Source: Gremmenia infestans (Eukaryota; Ascomycota; Leotiomycetes; Helotiales; Hamatocanthoscyphaceae). Taken from it: a stretch of 64,000 nucleotides of DNA. The stretch lies in NCBI GenBank assembly GCA_032629725.1, contig JAFEVB010000002.1:4216001-4280000 (forward strand), in the 5' to 3' direction. Below, one piece after another: positions 22,298 to 31,656 of the stretch. The notes under the pieces were generated by a model. The model searched no databases. It was given only the letters and a program-made list of their open reading frames with translations, and had not been told where the DNA came from. Position numbers and translations under genes: made by a program. Position 1 is the first letter of the stretch. Every line of letters begins with the position of its first letter.

Positions 22298-23064
22298 AGT
22301 GCCGCTGGGCAAAACTACCGAGTGGAGAGGGTGAGATGTGTTTTGCGGATCCAGGAAGGGGAGGGAAAAGTTACAAGATTCAAAATGGTTTAATACGTTA
22401 CGTGTCATCACTCCTAGTGGGGGATGAGAAAAAATTTGCTTCTGATTTCAGGGAGGGTTATGATTCGCTTTTTCGGTTGATGGATTTGCTTTTGCTCATC
22501 TATTGGCCTTTTTAAATTTTTCAAAAGTACAAACAAAAATGGGCTGGGCAGGATTTGGGTGATACTTGTGTGTATTGATAAGGAAGTCCTCTACACCATA
22601 CAAGGAAATGAGGTGGTAATTCGATGAAGCTTTTGCTGGCATGTTCTGGTTTTTTCGTTCAAACCTAGGCCGCTTTCGCTGGGATATGTATTTGCATTTC
22701 AAGTTCACTATAGTAATTCAGGCTCTATATATTCCCCCGTTTTATCTTCAAACACCCTCTTAAACTGCGCAACTAGATCACAGTGGTGCGTTTATACTCA
22801 CCGCAACACATGGGGGTTATCAAGCATGAGTGTTATCGGATGCATGATCTTGGTTAACATGGCACTATCACTGCGAACGTTGCTTTCCTCCAACAACAAC
22901 AACAGGAACAAGCAAATACTGAAATTTAGTCAATGCCCTTTCAGCTATATCGCTTCCCGATAAGATCAAAACTTGTATTTCCATCAAATGTCCCAATTGA
23001 AAGGTACTACTTAGAAGGAATCTTCACTCTCGGACATCGTCAAGACATACACGCATCTCATTTC
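22298..23064. other. intergenic region between convergent genes
   Basis: About 0.77 kb between the 3' ends of the CCCH gene (plus) and the bZIP gene (minus). It probably holds both 3' UTRs; I see no further structure. Confidence 0.5.
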
Positions 23065-24113
23065 TTATCCATTCACCTCACTCACAACCTCTCCCCCAAC
23101 ACTCCCCAACCGTCCCATAATCCCCTCCACCGACAACGCCAACTCCCCCCTAACGCCCCTCCAAAAATTCGTCCCGACCAACATCTCAGCACTCATCAAA
23201 AACCACCACTTGACCGCAAACCGCTCGCTGATCTCCCACCCCGTCTCCACCCACGGGCTACTACCCCACACCTTCAGCTCGCCGGCCATTAGATCCCGCC
23301 ACATTTCGACGGGGTTGATGTTGTGCGCTAGCAGCCGGTCGCGCAGCGCTGGCAGGGGCAGCAAGTCTACGTATGGGTAGTGTGGCAGGAGTGATTGCAG
23401 GGATGTGGGGGATAGCGCGGGGGGTTGGGAGGGCGACGGCAGGAGGGGGAGGGGTGTGAAGGGGGGGAGACAGGAGATGGATAGGAGGGAGGCGTTGGTT
23501 AGGATTGCGGAGAGGGTGGAGAGGCCGCGGACGAAGAGGTATGTTGTGTCGGTTGTTGGGTCGGGGGCTAGGCTGGGGTTGGGGTTGGGGTTGGAAATGG
23601 ACCAGTTCCTTGTACCGGGGCTGAAAGAGAGGGTGGTGGATGTTGAGTCTGGAGTTGAACTTGAACTTGAAAAAGGGGCAGAAAATGGAACTAGGTCTTC
23701 TTGTTCTTCTTGCGGTACGAAGTCCTGTTTGTACTTCCCCACAGAGTATCCAGTTGAGATACTAGCGCTACCGTCCTCTGCTACCTGTTCGGGATAGCTG
23801 GTAGCAGGGAAGTCGTCATTAGTACTTGACGTCCTAGTCCTAGTCCTAGTCGCACTAGTTGGCGGCAAGGCTATCTTTTTCCTCTGTGTCTTTGGCTTGC
23901 GCCCAAACTTCAAGCCTGGTAATGAATGTATTGGTTAGTACAGTACGGTATATCCATATCATGTGCACTAGACTCGTGACTTAGGGGAGACGACTGACGG
24001 TGGGCTCTTTGAGCCAATCGGTTCTGGATTTTCTTCCGAGCAGCGGCGTCGGGGATTTTTGTCCAATCGTCAGATTCTGGGGACTGGATATGGGGAGTCC
24101 ATGATGGTTCCAT
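23065..24113 (-). CDS. bZIP transcription factor, DUF3425 type
   Basis: Fungal regulator with a short basic region and a C-terminal DUF3425 domain; nuclear. Structure is complement(join(23065..23915,23999..24113)), 321 aa. The 83-nt intron (GTCAGT donor, TTACCAG acceptor) interrupts the basic region exactly, joining NRLAQRAH to RLKFGRKP. The basic region (about 16-48) has DAAARKKIQNRLAQRAHR, a good bZIP DNA-contact sequence, but no regular leucine zipper follows, which is usual in this family. The middle is Ser/Thr/Pro-rich with an RTRTRTS run. The C-terminal part has LPHYPYVDLLPLPALRDRLL and later WGSSPWVETGWEISERFAVKWW, a DUF3425 hallmark. Its promoter is shared with the SDR gene at 24782 and holds the TCAGAA array, so autoregulation or control of the SDR is a natural hypothesis. 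Confidence 0.87.
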
Positions 24114-24781
24114 GGTGTGGTATGGTCAGAATGAAGATGGATGGAGCACGGAAATTGGCGAGGTGAATGGAGGAGTGTATCTGGTTGCTGAGGTATAGTA
24201 TCAGAATTCCCAATTGACGAGTTCTACTCTGCGATGGTTTGAGGGGATGGTCAGAAGACAAGCTAAATTCTGACCACTGCGATATGTCAGCGAGATTGCT
24301 GAGCAACTCGAACAAAAGACTTTGAGATTTCGTTCAGTAATCACGGAATGTGGATCAGAATTGTGATTCAGCTAATCATGGCACAGATTTAGTACTGTGA
24401 GAAGACGACAAAGCTGATTCAGGAGTGGTCAGAATATTGGCAATACCTAATCAGAATTCCACCGGTATTCGATTACTCGGCGCTGGGTGTACTTTTACTG
24501 TATAGATGGATATCTTGAGATCTAAGCAACAGCAACTCTTACCTGGAGCTGACCATGATGACGATTGGGTCAGAAAATGGATTGGTCAAACAAACCATCA
24601 TGATGGTAGGTGTTTTCTTATACATCCAAAGGGTCAAAGACTGGTATAAGTACATCTCGTTCAGTCTCTTAAGAACTTCCAATCCAGCATCATCACAGTT
24701 TTCCTCGCTACAATACATCTACTACATCTACTATTTACTACAAAACCAATCCCCAATCTTCACTTCCCTTTCCCTGACAAA
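24114..24781. promoter_or_regulatory. divergent bZIP/SDR promoter with eight TCAGAA sites
   Basis: 668 bp between two divergent start codons. TCAGAA occurs at 24126, 24201, 24251, 24355, 24429, 24451 and 24570 on the plus strand and at 24268-24273 on the minus strand. Five copies read GGTCAGAA (24124, 24249, 24427, 24568 and reverse 24268-24275). Two read ATCAGAATTCC (24200-24210, 24450-24460). By chance a given hexamer should appear about 0.2-0.3 times in this length on both strands. I do not recognise the motif as a published site. It looks like a binding array for a dedicated regulator, possibly the adjacent bZIP. Confidence 0.7.
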
Positions 24782-25815
24782 ATGACTACCGAAATCAAAT
24801 GGCCATCTTACACCAAGACATGGCACCGTTCCTCTTACCCCAGCATCTCCCCCAGTCGTCCTGAGCTCTCCCTCGCCGGCAAATCCGTCGTAGTCACCGG
24901 CGGTGGAACAGGAATCGGCGCGGCCATCGCCCTCTCCGCCGCCCAAGCAGGAGCCTCCCATCTAGCCATCATCGGTCGTCGCTCCACCCTGCTCGCGCAA
25001 ACGGCAGAAAGGATCAAAGCCGCGACCGATTCCAACACCCACATCCTACCCGTGACAGCAGACCTGACCAAGAAAGAGGACCTCGACAAAGCTCTCGAGT
25101 TCATCCAGACCTCCTTCGGCGCCGCGCCCCTCGACATCCTGATCTCCAACGCGGGCTTCTTCACCGGGGCCCGCGAAATCGGCAAGGAGAGTGTGGAGGA
25201 GTGGAGCACGAACCTAGACGTCAATATAAAAGCGGTCGTGCTGGTCGTGTCGGCGTTTCTGCCGCGCGCCGCGGACCACGCGGCTATCATCAACATCTCG
25301 AGCGCTATGGCGCATCTCCCGACCATCCCGGGCGCGTCGAGTTACTCGGTGACGAAGCTGGCGGCGACTAAGTTCATCGAGTATGTGGCTGCGGCGCACC
25401 CGGAGAAGAGGGTTGTGAATGTGCATCCGGGACAGGTGGCGGAGACGGAGTTGGCGGGGAAGCATTTTGAGGAGGTGGGGATGAAGGTTGAGGATAATCA
25501 TATTGATGATGGTGAGTTTGATCTTGCTCTTGCTGTTGCTTCTGCATGCTTCTTGCTTCTCGCTTCTTGTTGTGTAGAAGAAACAAACAGAGAGATAGAG
25601 AGATAAACATATGCTGACGTACAATGCCTTTAGTTCAACTTCCGGGTAACTTTACCATTTGGACTGCTAGTCCCGAGGCAGCTTTTGTAAATGGGAAGTT
25701 CTTGTGGTGTAATTGGGATGTTGATGAGTTGAAGGAGAGCAAGGAGGAGATTCAGGGTTCTTCGATACTGACTACTAATCTTGAGGGGTGGTCTTCTTTC
25801 AAGTATCATGCTTGA
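24782..25815 (+). CDS. short-chain dehydrogenase/reductase (classical SDR)
   Basis: NAD(P)-dependent oxidoreductase, substrate unknown. Structure is join(24782..25511,25634..25815), 303 aa; the 122-nt intron (GTGAGT..CCTTTAG) joins NHIDD to VQLPGNF. The cofactor loop TGGGTGIG is at about 39-46, followed by IIGRRS and ADLT. NAG occurs in LDILISNAGFF. The catalytic triad is Ser in NISSAMAHL, with Tyr188 and Lys192 in YSVTK. C-terminal WTASPEAAFVNGKFLWCNWDVDEL is typical of fungal classical SDRs. It shares its promoter with the bZIP gene, so co-regulation is likely. Codons are notably GC-biased in exon 1 relative to flanking DNA. Confidence 0.92.
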
Positions 25816-26166
25816 GTATATTGCATGGGACGCATTGAATAGAAAATAGAATCATTGAATTGGATTAAAGTAGGAAATTTGCTCTAAGACACTGGGATGA
25901 CACTAATCGCGACAGATTGTCTGTCAAATCGTACGACGGCTATCACGTGAAACGCTTAATGGACGACTGGAAGTATTAGGGCATCTAGGACTGGCCTGTG
26001 CATCTATTCTTACAAAAAACAACCCAAGAAGGTCAAACATCAAATTATACAGTTCCTCTGTCCCGTAAGCTATTTTAGTATACCGACCGACCCCGCTCCC
26101 GGTCGCCCGGGGTGTGATACCTCAAATATTTCGAGCCCCACGTCGAGACTTTTAAACATATGTAAA
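25816..26166. other. intergenic region
   Basis: 351 bp between the SDR stop and the NmrA-like start. A TATCACGTGAAACG box is at 25940-25953. Nothing else is clear, and the TCAGAA motif is not repeated here. Confidence 0.45.
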
Positions 26167-27585
26167 ATGGCAGGCAATAAGAGGAACATTGCAGTTATTG
26201 CAGTATGTCTCGCTTCTTTTCCACTTGTACCTTTCTACCATACTCTCACGTGATTACACCCCCTATCAATCTCGCCTACTGACCTCCCTCTCAGACCCCA
26301 ACATCGCCAATCCTCCCACACCTACTGCACGCGCTCTTGCATGAAGCTGCCTTCGAAACAATAGTCCTAACGCGCAAAACTATCATCGAGATCCCGTTTA
26401 CTTCCAGCGTAGCGCACTCCAACTCCAACTCCAACTCCCATTCTCACAGCCATGGAGAGGAGATCAAAACCCCCAGCCCCACAACTACTACAAACGGACA
26501 TCACGATCATGATCACACTTCTACTTCGGTGATAAAACACATCACAACCGACTTTTCAACCCCTCACCTCACGTCCCAACTGCAAAACACACACACGATA
26601 ATCTGCCTTTTACACGGCTCGGACATGCACCTTCAATCTGACCTAATCTCCCTCTGCATTTCCCCAGCGCTGCCAAATGCGAGGTTTTTCATGCCTTCGG
26701 AATACGGTCTCGATACTAGGTAGGCTTCATCACTCTGTAATTCATACAACACAAAAGATCCTTTTTCTTTCTTCCTTATAGCAGCTATTTCCGACCCGAG
26801 TCTATATGCCAGTCAGGACCCCAGGGCCCCAGGGCCGCTTCTTACTTTCCCTAGCTCCATCCATCCCAGTCCCAGTCCCAGAATTCGAGCTTTTACATAC
26901 ATGACCTACCATACTAATATCTCATTTATTATCTTCCAGTAACCCACAAATCAGATCCCTGCTCCCACCCTACGCAACGCGTTTCGCCGTGCAAGAAAAG
27001 CTGCGCTCTCACTCTCAGGCATTGAGATACAAAGTCCTCTACTCTGGCCTCTGCCTCGAAGAATCCCTAAAGGCCGACGGCGTGCTAGGCATAGACGTCC
27101 TCTGGGCATCCCTCTCTTCCTTCCCCGGGACGTCTGGCACCCAACTCGCTATATCCAATTACGCCGACATTGCGGGGCAGATCGTGGGTGTTGTTTTGGA
27201 GGATGAGGATGGAATGCTAAGGGGGAGTACAGGGGATGAGTTATATAAAGCGGGCTTCCGCGCAACGCTTGATGAGATTGTGCGGGTCGTAGAGCAGGCT
27301 CTCGATAAACCCCTCGATAGATATGAGGCTGATTTTCAGGGGGCGCGGAAAGAGGCGGGGGAGCGCATGAAGATGGGTTTCTTTGATGGGGGGGTGAGTT
27401 TGATGGCGAGGGTTGCGGTGTGGGATGGTGGGGTTGGGGCTTGGGATGCGTGGGGGGATGGGAGTGGTAGTGAGAGAGAGAGTAAGGGGGGGAGAGAGAG
27501 TGGGGGGACTTGGGAGGAAAAGGTGAGGAGGGCTGTGAAAGATGTGAGGGAGGATCTAGTTGGGGGGGCTGGGTGTGGATGCTGA
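26167..27585 (+). CDS. NmrA-like/isoflavone reductase-like protein lacking the Gly loop
   Basis: Rossmann-fold NmrA/isoflavone-reductase relative. Structure is join(26167..26202,26295..26719,26940..27585), 368 aa. Exon 1 is only 36 nt; introns are 92 nt and 220 nt (branch TACTAAT). The first strand is NIAVIA, but the following GxxGxxG loop is replaced by TPTSPILPHLL. After VLTRK comes a His/Ser/Asn-rich insertion (about 50-92; HSNSNSNSHSHSHG, HHDHDH). Family landmarks resume at THTIICLLHG, ARFFMPSEYGLD (FIPSEFG in relatives), KVLYSGLCLE and AISNYADIAGQIVGVVL. The C-terminus is Gly/Glu/Arg-rich and ends CGC. Unless the first intron is misassigned it should bind NAD(P) poorly, as NmrA-type sensors or pseudo-enzymes may. 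It sits between the SDR and the C6 regulator. Confidence 0.78.
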
Positions 27586-28020
27586 TGCTGATTTAGCAAG
27601 CAAGCAAGCGTTGTTGTAAGTGGAAGTCTAGGCATGGAATGTGGAAAGAAAGAAAGATGGAAATTAGAGGACTACCTCCGATGTATAAGTAAAGTTCAAG
27701 CCCTTTGTATATGCAAGCACAAAGGTATTGCCAATATGCGGTGATAGAATTAGTTGTGCTCGATCTGTTCACCATCTAGGAAAACCCCACTGACCGATTG
27801 ATGAATTCTAGTGCTTGGATTCGAGGGCTACGCAGGTATAGTACCGTCACCTATTTGTGTTGATTTGAATATCACACCTAATCATCATGTATTTCCTACC
27901 TACCTACCTAATCGTCATACCCGCCCTATATACAATTCCAATCACTCCACCACCAACTCCAATTAAAACATCCCAGTACTCATAGCTTGCAATCATGTCA
28001 TATCATCTAACCATACTCGT
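27586..28020. other. intergenic region between convergent genes
   Basis: 435 bp containing the 3' flanks of the NmrA-like gene and the C6 factor. A short CTAC repeat (CCTACCTACCTA) is near 27898-27909. Confidence 0.5.
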
Positions 28021-30337
28021 TTATGGATTATAACTATTCATAACCCCCCAAAAACTATCACTGCCAAAATCACCCTCGAACATCCATGGCTGCGCAGCCA
28101 TGCCCTCAGTTCCTGCCGGTCCGATGTTCCCCGCGTCCCACGTGCCTACAACATCATAGCTACTCGTTTCCATCCCTGAGCCAAGGTCTTTGTATACGAG
28201 ATCATGCATTGGTTGTAGCACGGGCATGGAGCTGAAGTCGAAGGATGTGGGATATTGTTCCCAGGAGGCTGGTATGGAGGTGGGAGGCGATGTGAGGTTG
28301 GATATCGTGGGGAGCGTGTAGGGTGTTTGAGATGGGGTCGAGGATACGGATGAGGTAGATGGGTGCGTGGAGAGAGGTGGATACGTTTGATTCGGCGTTG
28401 TTGAAGACGCTATCTCTGACGTTGGACTCGCAGTGCTTGATGCCGTCTTAATTGTAACAGGTCCTTGGCCAATATTTAAAGCCTTATTAAGACGCAAAGT
28501 TATAGCTTTCACAACTCCCAAGGCGGTCCTCGCCATCGAATTCCTCGAGCTCATTATCTGGAATCGCTCTTTCGCCCACTCGAAATGCTGCAGTGCCTCG
28601 TCTAGATCAGAGCGGTTCTCACACGGGTGGAGAATGTATATGGCTGCGATGAGAATGATGGCATCGAAAGTGTTGAGGACGAGCACGAACCACTTGTAGT
28701 GTGTACTATTGAGAAGATTGAAAAGTGTTCGCTGTGCGCGGAGAACGTCAAGCCCGGCTTTTAGCGCTGCGGTGCGGGACGCTGAATTGGTGAAGATGTA
28801 CGGGCGGTGCAGAGCCATAATTGTAAAGGCCGCGTTGTTTTGGAACACTGGTCGAGCACGTGGGATCCAGTAGCACTCAGGTAGGGCATCGAATGTTAGG
28901 TCCGGGTTCTCCGTGCGAAAGAACGGCGGGTAGTGCAGGGAGATTTGATTGATTAGTTTGTGCATCTTTTCGACTTTGGCAAAGTTGTTCTGGTGTGGGT
29001 CTTCTTTTTCCAGAATGAAAATGTCCCATAGAGGGGCAGTGACTTCCGTGTTCCACAGAAGCATTGTTAGGGGTGTGGGAACGTCGGCTTCGGTCCGTGG
29101 GGAAGGGGCTTCTTCTCGACGATTCCGGGGGAAAGGAGCGTCAATTGGAAAGGGAGGCTTGCCATCTCGGGGATCTATAGTTGTTGGTCGTCCAAGAATA
29201 ATGGCCATGTGGATATCCCAGAGGGAAATGATCAACCACATTCTGCGCCGAAACTGTTCAATCCAAAGGTTCTCCAGAACGTCTGCCGGCTTGGCATCTG
29301 GATTGCGAGAGAGAAGCAGGGAATCCTTATGTAGCCCTATCTCCTGGGCGTCTCGAATGGTCTGTGATAGAGAATGCCAGCTCTCGGTAACCATTCCAAC
29401 GTTTTTCAAATATGAAGTTCGAAGAAATCCGGCTTGGACGGCGACCAATGTTGTGTGGCGTTTGCCCAGTAGACATAGGATGGCGACGCTGGATTCGCTG
29501 TAATCATTGGCAAGGTCATCGAACGACATACCTGCAGCGTATTTGAGGGAGTCAAGAGTCGGGTCGTACTCCAGTGGTTGGAACTGCAATGCCAGCGCCA
29601 GACATTGGAAGAGCAGCGCTGGGAAGAACTGCATGTCCCCAGAGAGCTCTTGAGGGCCTCTGTTTAGTGTCGCAAAGGATAGACCGTGCCATTCGGCGAG
29701 AAGGTCTCTGAAATAGCCCTCATCCAACGGAGAATACGAGTAATTGACTTCACGGAAGTAGGTGGGGAGGAGCTTTTCGATGTATTCCTTGGATGGTAAT
29801 TGTCGTATCAAACTCTTGTATTTCTCGCGCAGCCCACTCAGGTCTGGCATCGTCGTCTCGGGTCGCGAGAACTGCTCGGCAGTCTGGGCATCGTGATCTT
29901 GCAGCTTCTTGAAGATGCCCAGCGTTGTATTATTGTTGCCATTTGATTTGTTGTAGCCAAAGCCTGTAACTTGGGCGACGGAATCGGCTGCGTTGGGCTT
30001 GATGACACTGAAGGCGCCTCCATTGACCGCAGCAGTACTGGCGCTATCTTCCAGTAGTTGCTGCTTCCTCGCGGATTCATTCTCGTATTGGCACAGGCTG
30101 TCTTTGTTGCGGGCGATGCAGTTGGAACAGGGAGACTCGCGATCGCACTGGAAATTGGTAGTGTAAGCAACTGTCGGGGAGGGAGGAAGAGGAGGATCCG
30201 AGGAGGAGAGAGTGGGGGGGGGCAACCTTCTGTTTGCGCCGGTGACATTCAGTACATGATATCACGATCCTCTTCCTTTTACGCGGGGGTTTTGGAGGGC
30301 TCGTAGACCGTGAAGGTTGCTCTAGGTTGGGATCCAT
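28021..30337 (-). CDS. Zn(II)2Cys6 transcription factor with Fungal_trans domain
   Basis: Nuclear fungal regulator. Structure is complement(join(28021..30147,30227..30337)), 745 aa. The 79-nt intron (GTTGCC..TTCCAG) splits the zinc cluster, as is common. Spliced, the cluster reads C28-x2-C31-x6-C38-x5-C44-x2-C47-x8-C56 (CTECHRRKQK|CDRESPCSNC). A basic stretch PRKRKR precedes it and can serve as nuclear localisation signal. The fungal-specific domain starts near LLPTYFREVNYSYSPLDEG, with FQCLALALQF, WHSLSQTIRDAQEIGLHKD and FRRRMWLIISLWDIHMAIILGRP (the helix pair typical of PF04082). The C-terminal 150 residues are Ser/Thr/Pro-rich with acidic and aromatic residues, likely activating. Its targets cannot be named from sequence; the nearest co-oriented metabolic genes are the NmrA-like and SDR genes. 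Confidence 0.93.
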
Positions 30338-30518
30338 ACCTGAGTAGGTAGGTAGTGTCCGTGATTGCGTTTGTTGTTGTGGTGAAGGGATGCGCCGTCA
30401 ATAATTGATAATGAAGTGTGGTGTTCCCCGAGTGGAGTCGAGTCGGAGACCGCTGGCGAGATCTGCTTAACTCCGCATATCAGTATCACATCCACATCCT
30501 TCTACCTAAGGAAAAACA

Positions 30519-30543
30519 ATATATATATATATATATATATATA
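30519..30543. repeat. (AT)n microsatellite
   Basis: About 12 uninterrupted AT units in the divergent intergenic region upstream of the C6 factor. Confidence 0.95.
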
Positions 30544-30614
30544 CCTAAGTTAGGGAGATACTGGGTATCTATCTATATGAATACTTGTTTTCCTGGGGTC
30601 AATCTTTTCTTTTG

Positions 30615-30676
30615 ACTTCATTCATATAAATCATACCATATCAACACTTCATTCATATAATTCATACCATATCAAC
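30615..30676. repeat. 31-nt tandem duplication
   Basis: Two direct copies, 30615-30645 and 30646-30676, starting ACTTCATTCATATAA and ending CATACCATATCAAC, with one mismatch. The near-identity suggests a recent slippage duplication. Confidence 0.9.
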
Positions 30677-31574
30677 AGAGTGAAGTACAATACGGGAGTA
30701 TCGGATGAAAAGGTGAGCCGTGAGTAAGTACTACTACTACTTTCTTACTGTTACAGCACCCGGTAGGCGGGCGAACCCGCACCGCGTTACCTTTCCTTTA
30801 GTGGCATGCGCGTGGCTTCTACACGTATAGTGAGGGGGAGGGGTACTTTACTTATACTTGTATCTACAGTAGCTGGCTTGCTAGTATGCATGTATGCATA
30901 AGGTACCTAGCACTAGAATAGGATCTAAGAGAGGTTATCTAGGTATAAGTACCTACCTCAGGTAAAGTAGGTAGATCTAGAGCTAACGTTTTTCTCGGGA
31001 TTCTTATGGTAGACTTGGATGCCTCTAGGTCTAGGTCCATATGGGTCTAGGTCCAGGTCTAGGTCTATTAAATGTTCCTCTTTGTTACTATATAGTATGA
31101 ATAGGAAATCACCTATCATTGTCAAATTGACACAAAAAGGAAGCTTTTTCGTATGCCACGCATTAGAAAATTAGATTGGCGCCGCTTTTTCTATGAACAT
31201 GACGTATGTGGCGTCTCCTGAACGTTCCATCGTCCCTCAATCTTCTTTTTCGTCCCTCCATAATCTTCACATTTACAGATAGGTACATGTATGAAGATAG
31301 AAGCCACCACTCATACTACCGTTTCCTGTACGAACTATCCTTCTTCGGTCCTTCGTTCAGCCGCATGCAAATACCATACACTAATCTGTGTAATGCATGC
31401 TTTTACTGTAAATGTAAGTAGATATCCATGGCCCAGAATACCGTACCAGCTAAACCCGATACATGATATTGACTTTTTACCTCTTCCGCATAGATTTCCG
31501 TCTTTACAATAATCCTTCCTTGACACCGACAACAGTGCGTCGTCGGTGTCGTGCTGTAGATACCGTCCCCTAAC

Positions 31575-31640
31575 CCCTCGCCCTCACCCTCACCCTCACC
31601 CTCTCCCTCTCCCTCTCCCTCACTCTCTCCCTCTCCCTCT
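31575..31640. repeat. CCCTCA/CCCTCT hexamer array in kinase leader
   Basis: About eleven hexamer-like units of CCCTCN (A, then T) ending 17 bases before the kinase ATG at 31657. The transcript leader would be an almost pure pyrimidine tract, and the opposite strand is G-rich (GGGTGAGGGTGAGGG). Confidence 0.85.
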
Positions 31641-31656
31641 TTCTACCTCGGGCACC

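Larger units (their letters stand above)
30338..31656. other. intergenic region rich in simple repeats
   Basis: About 1.3 kb separating the C6 factor and the histidine kinase, which are divergent. It holds an AT dinucleotide run, a 31-nt tandem duplication, a perfect GCGGG/CCCGC hairpin (30767-30780), many GTAGGTA/TACCTA palindromic bits (30900-30980) and GTCTAGGTC repeats (31023-31066). A pyrimidine array abuts the kinase start codon. No protein gene is visible. Confidence 0.6.
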
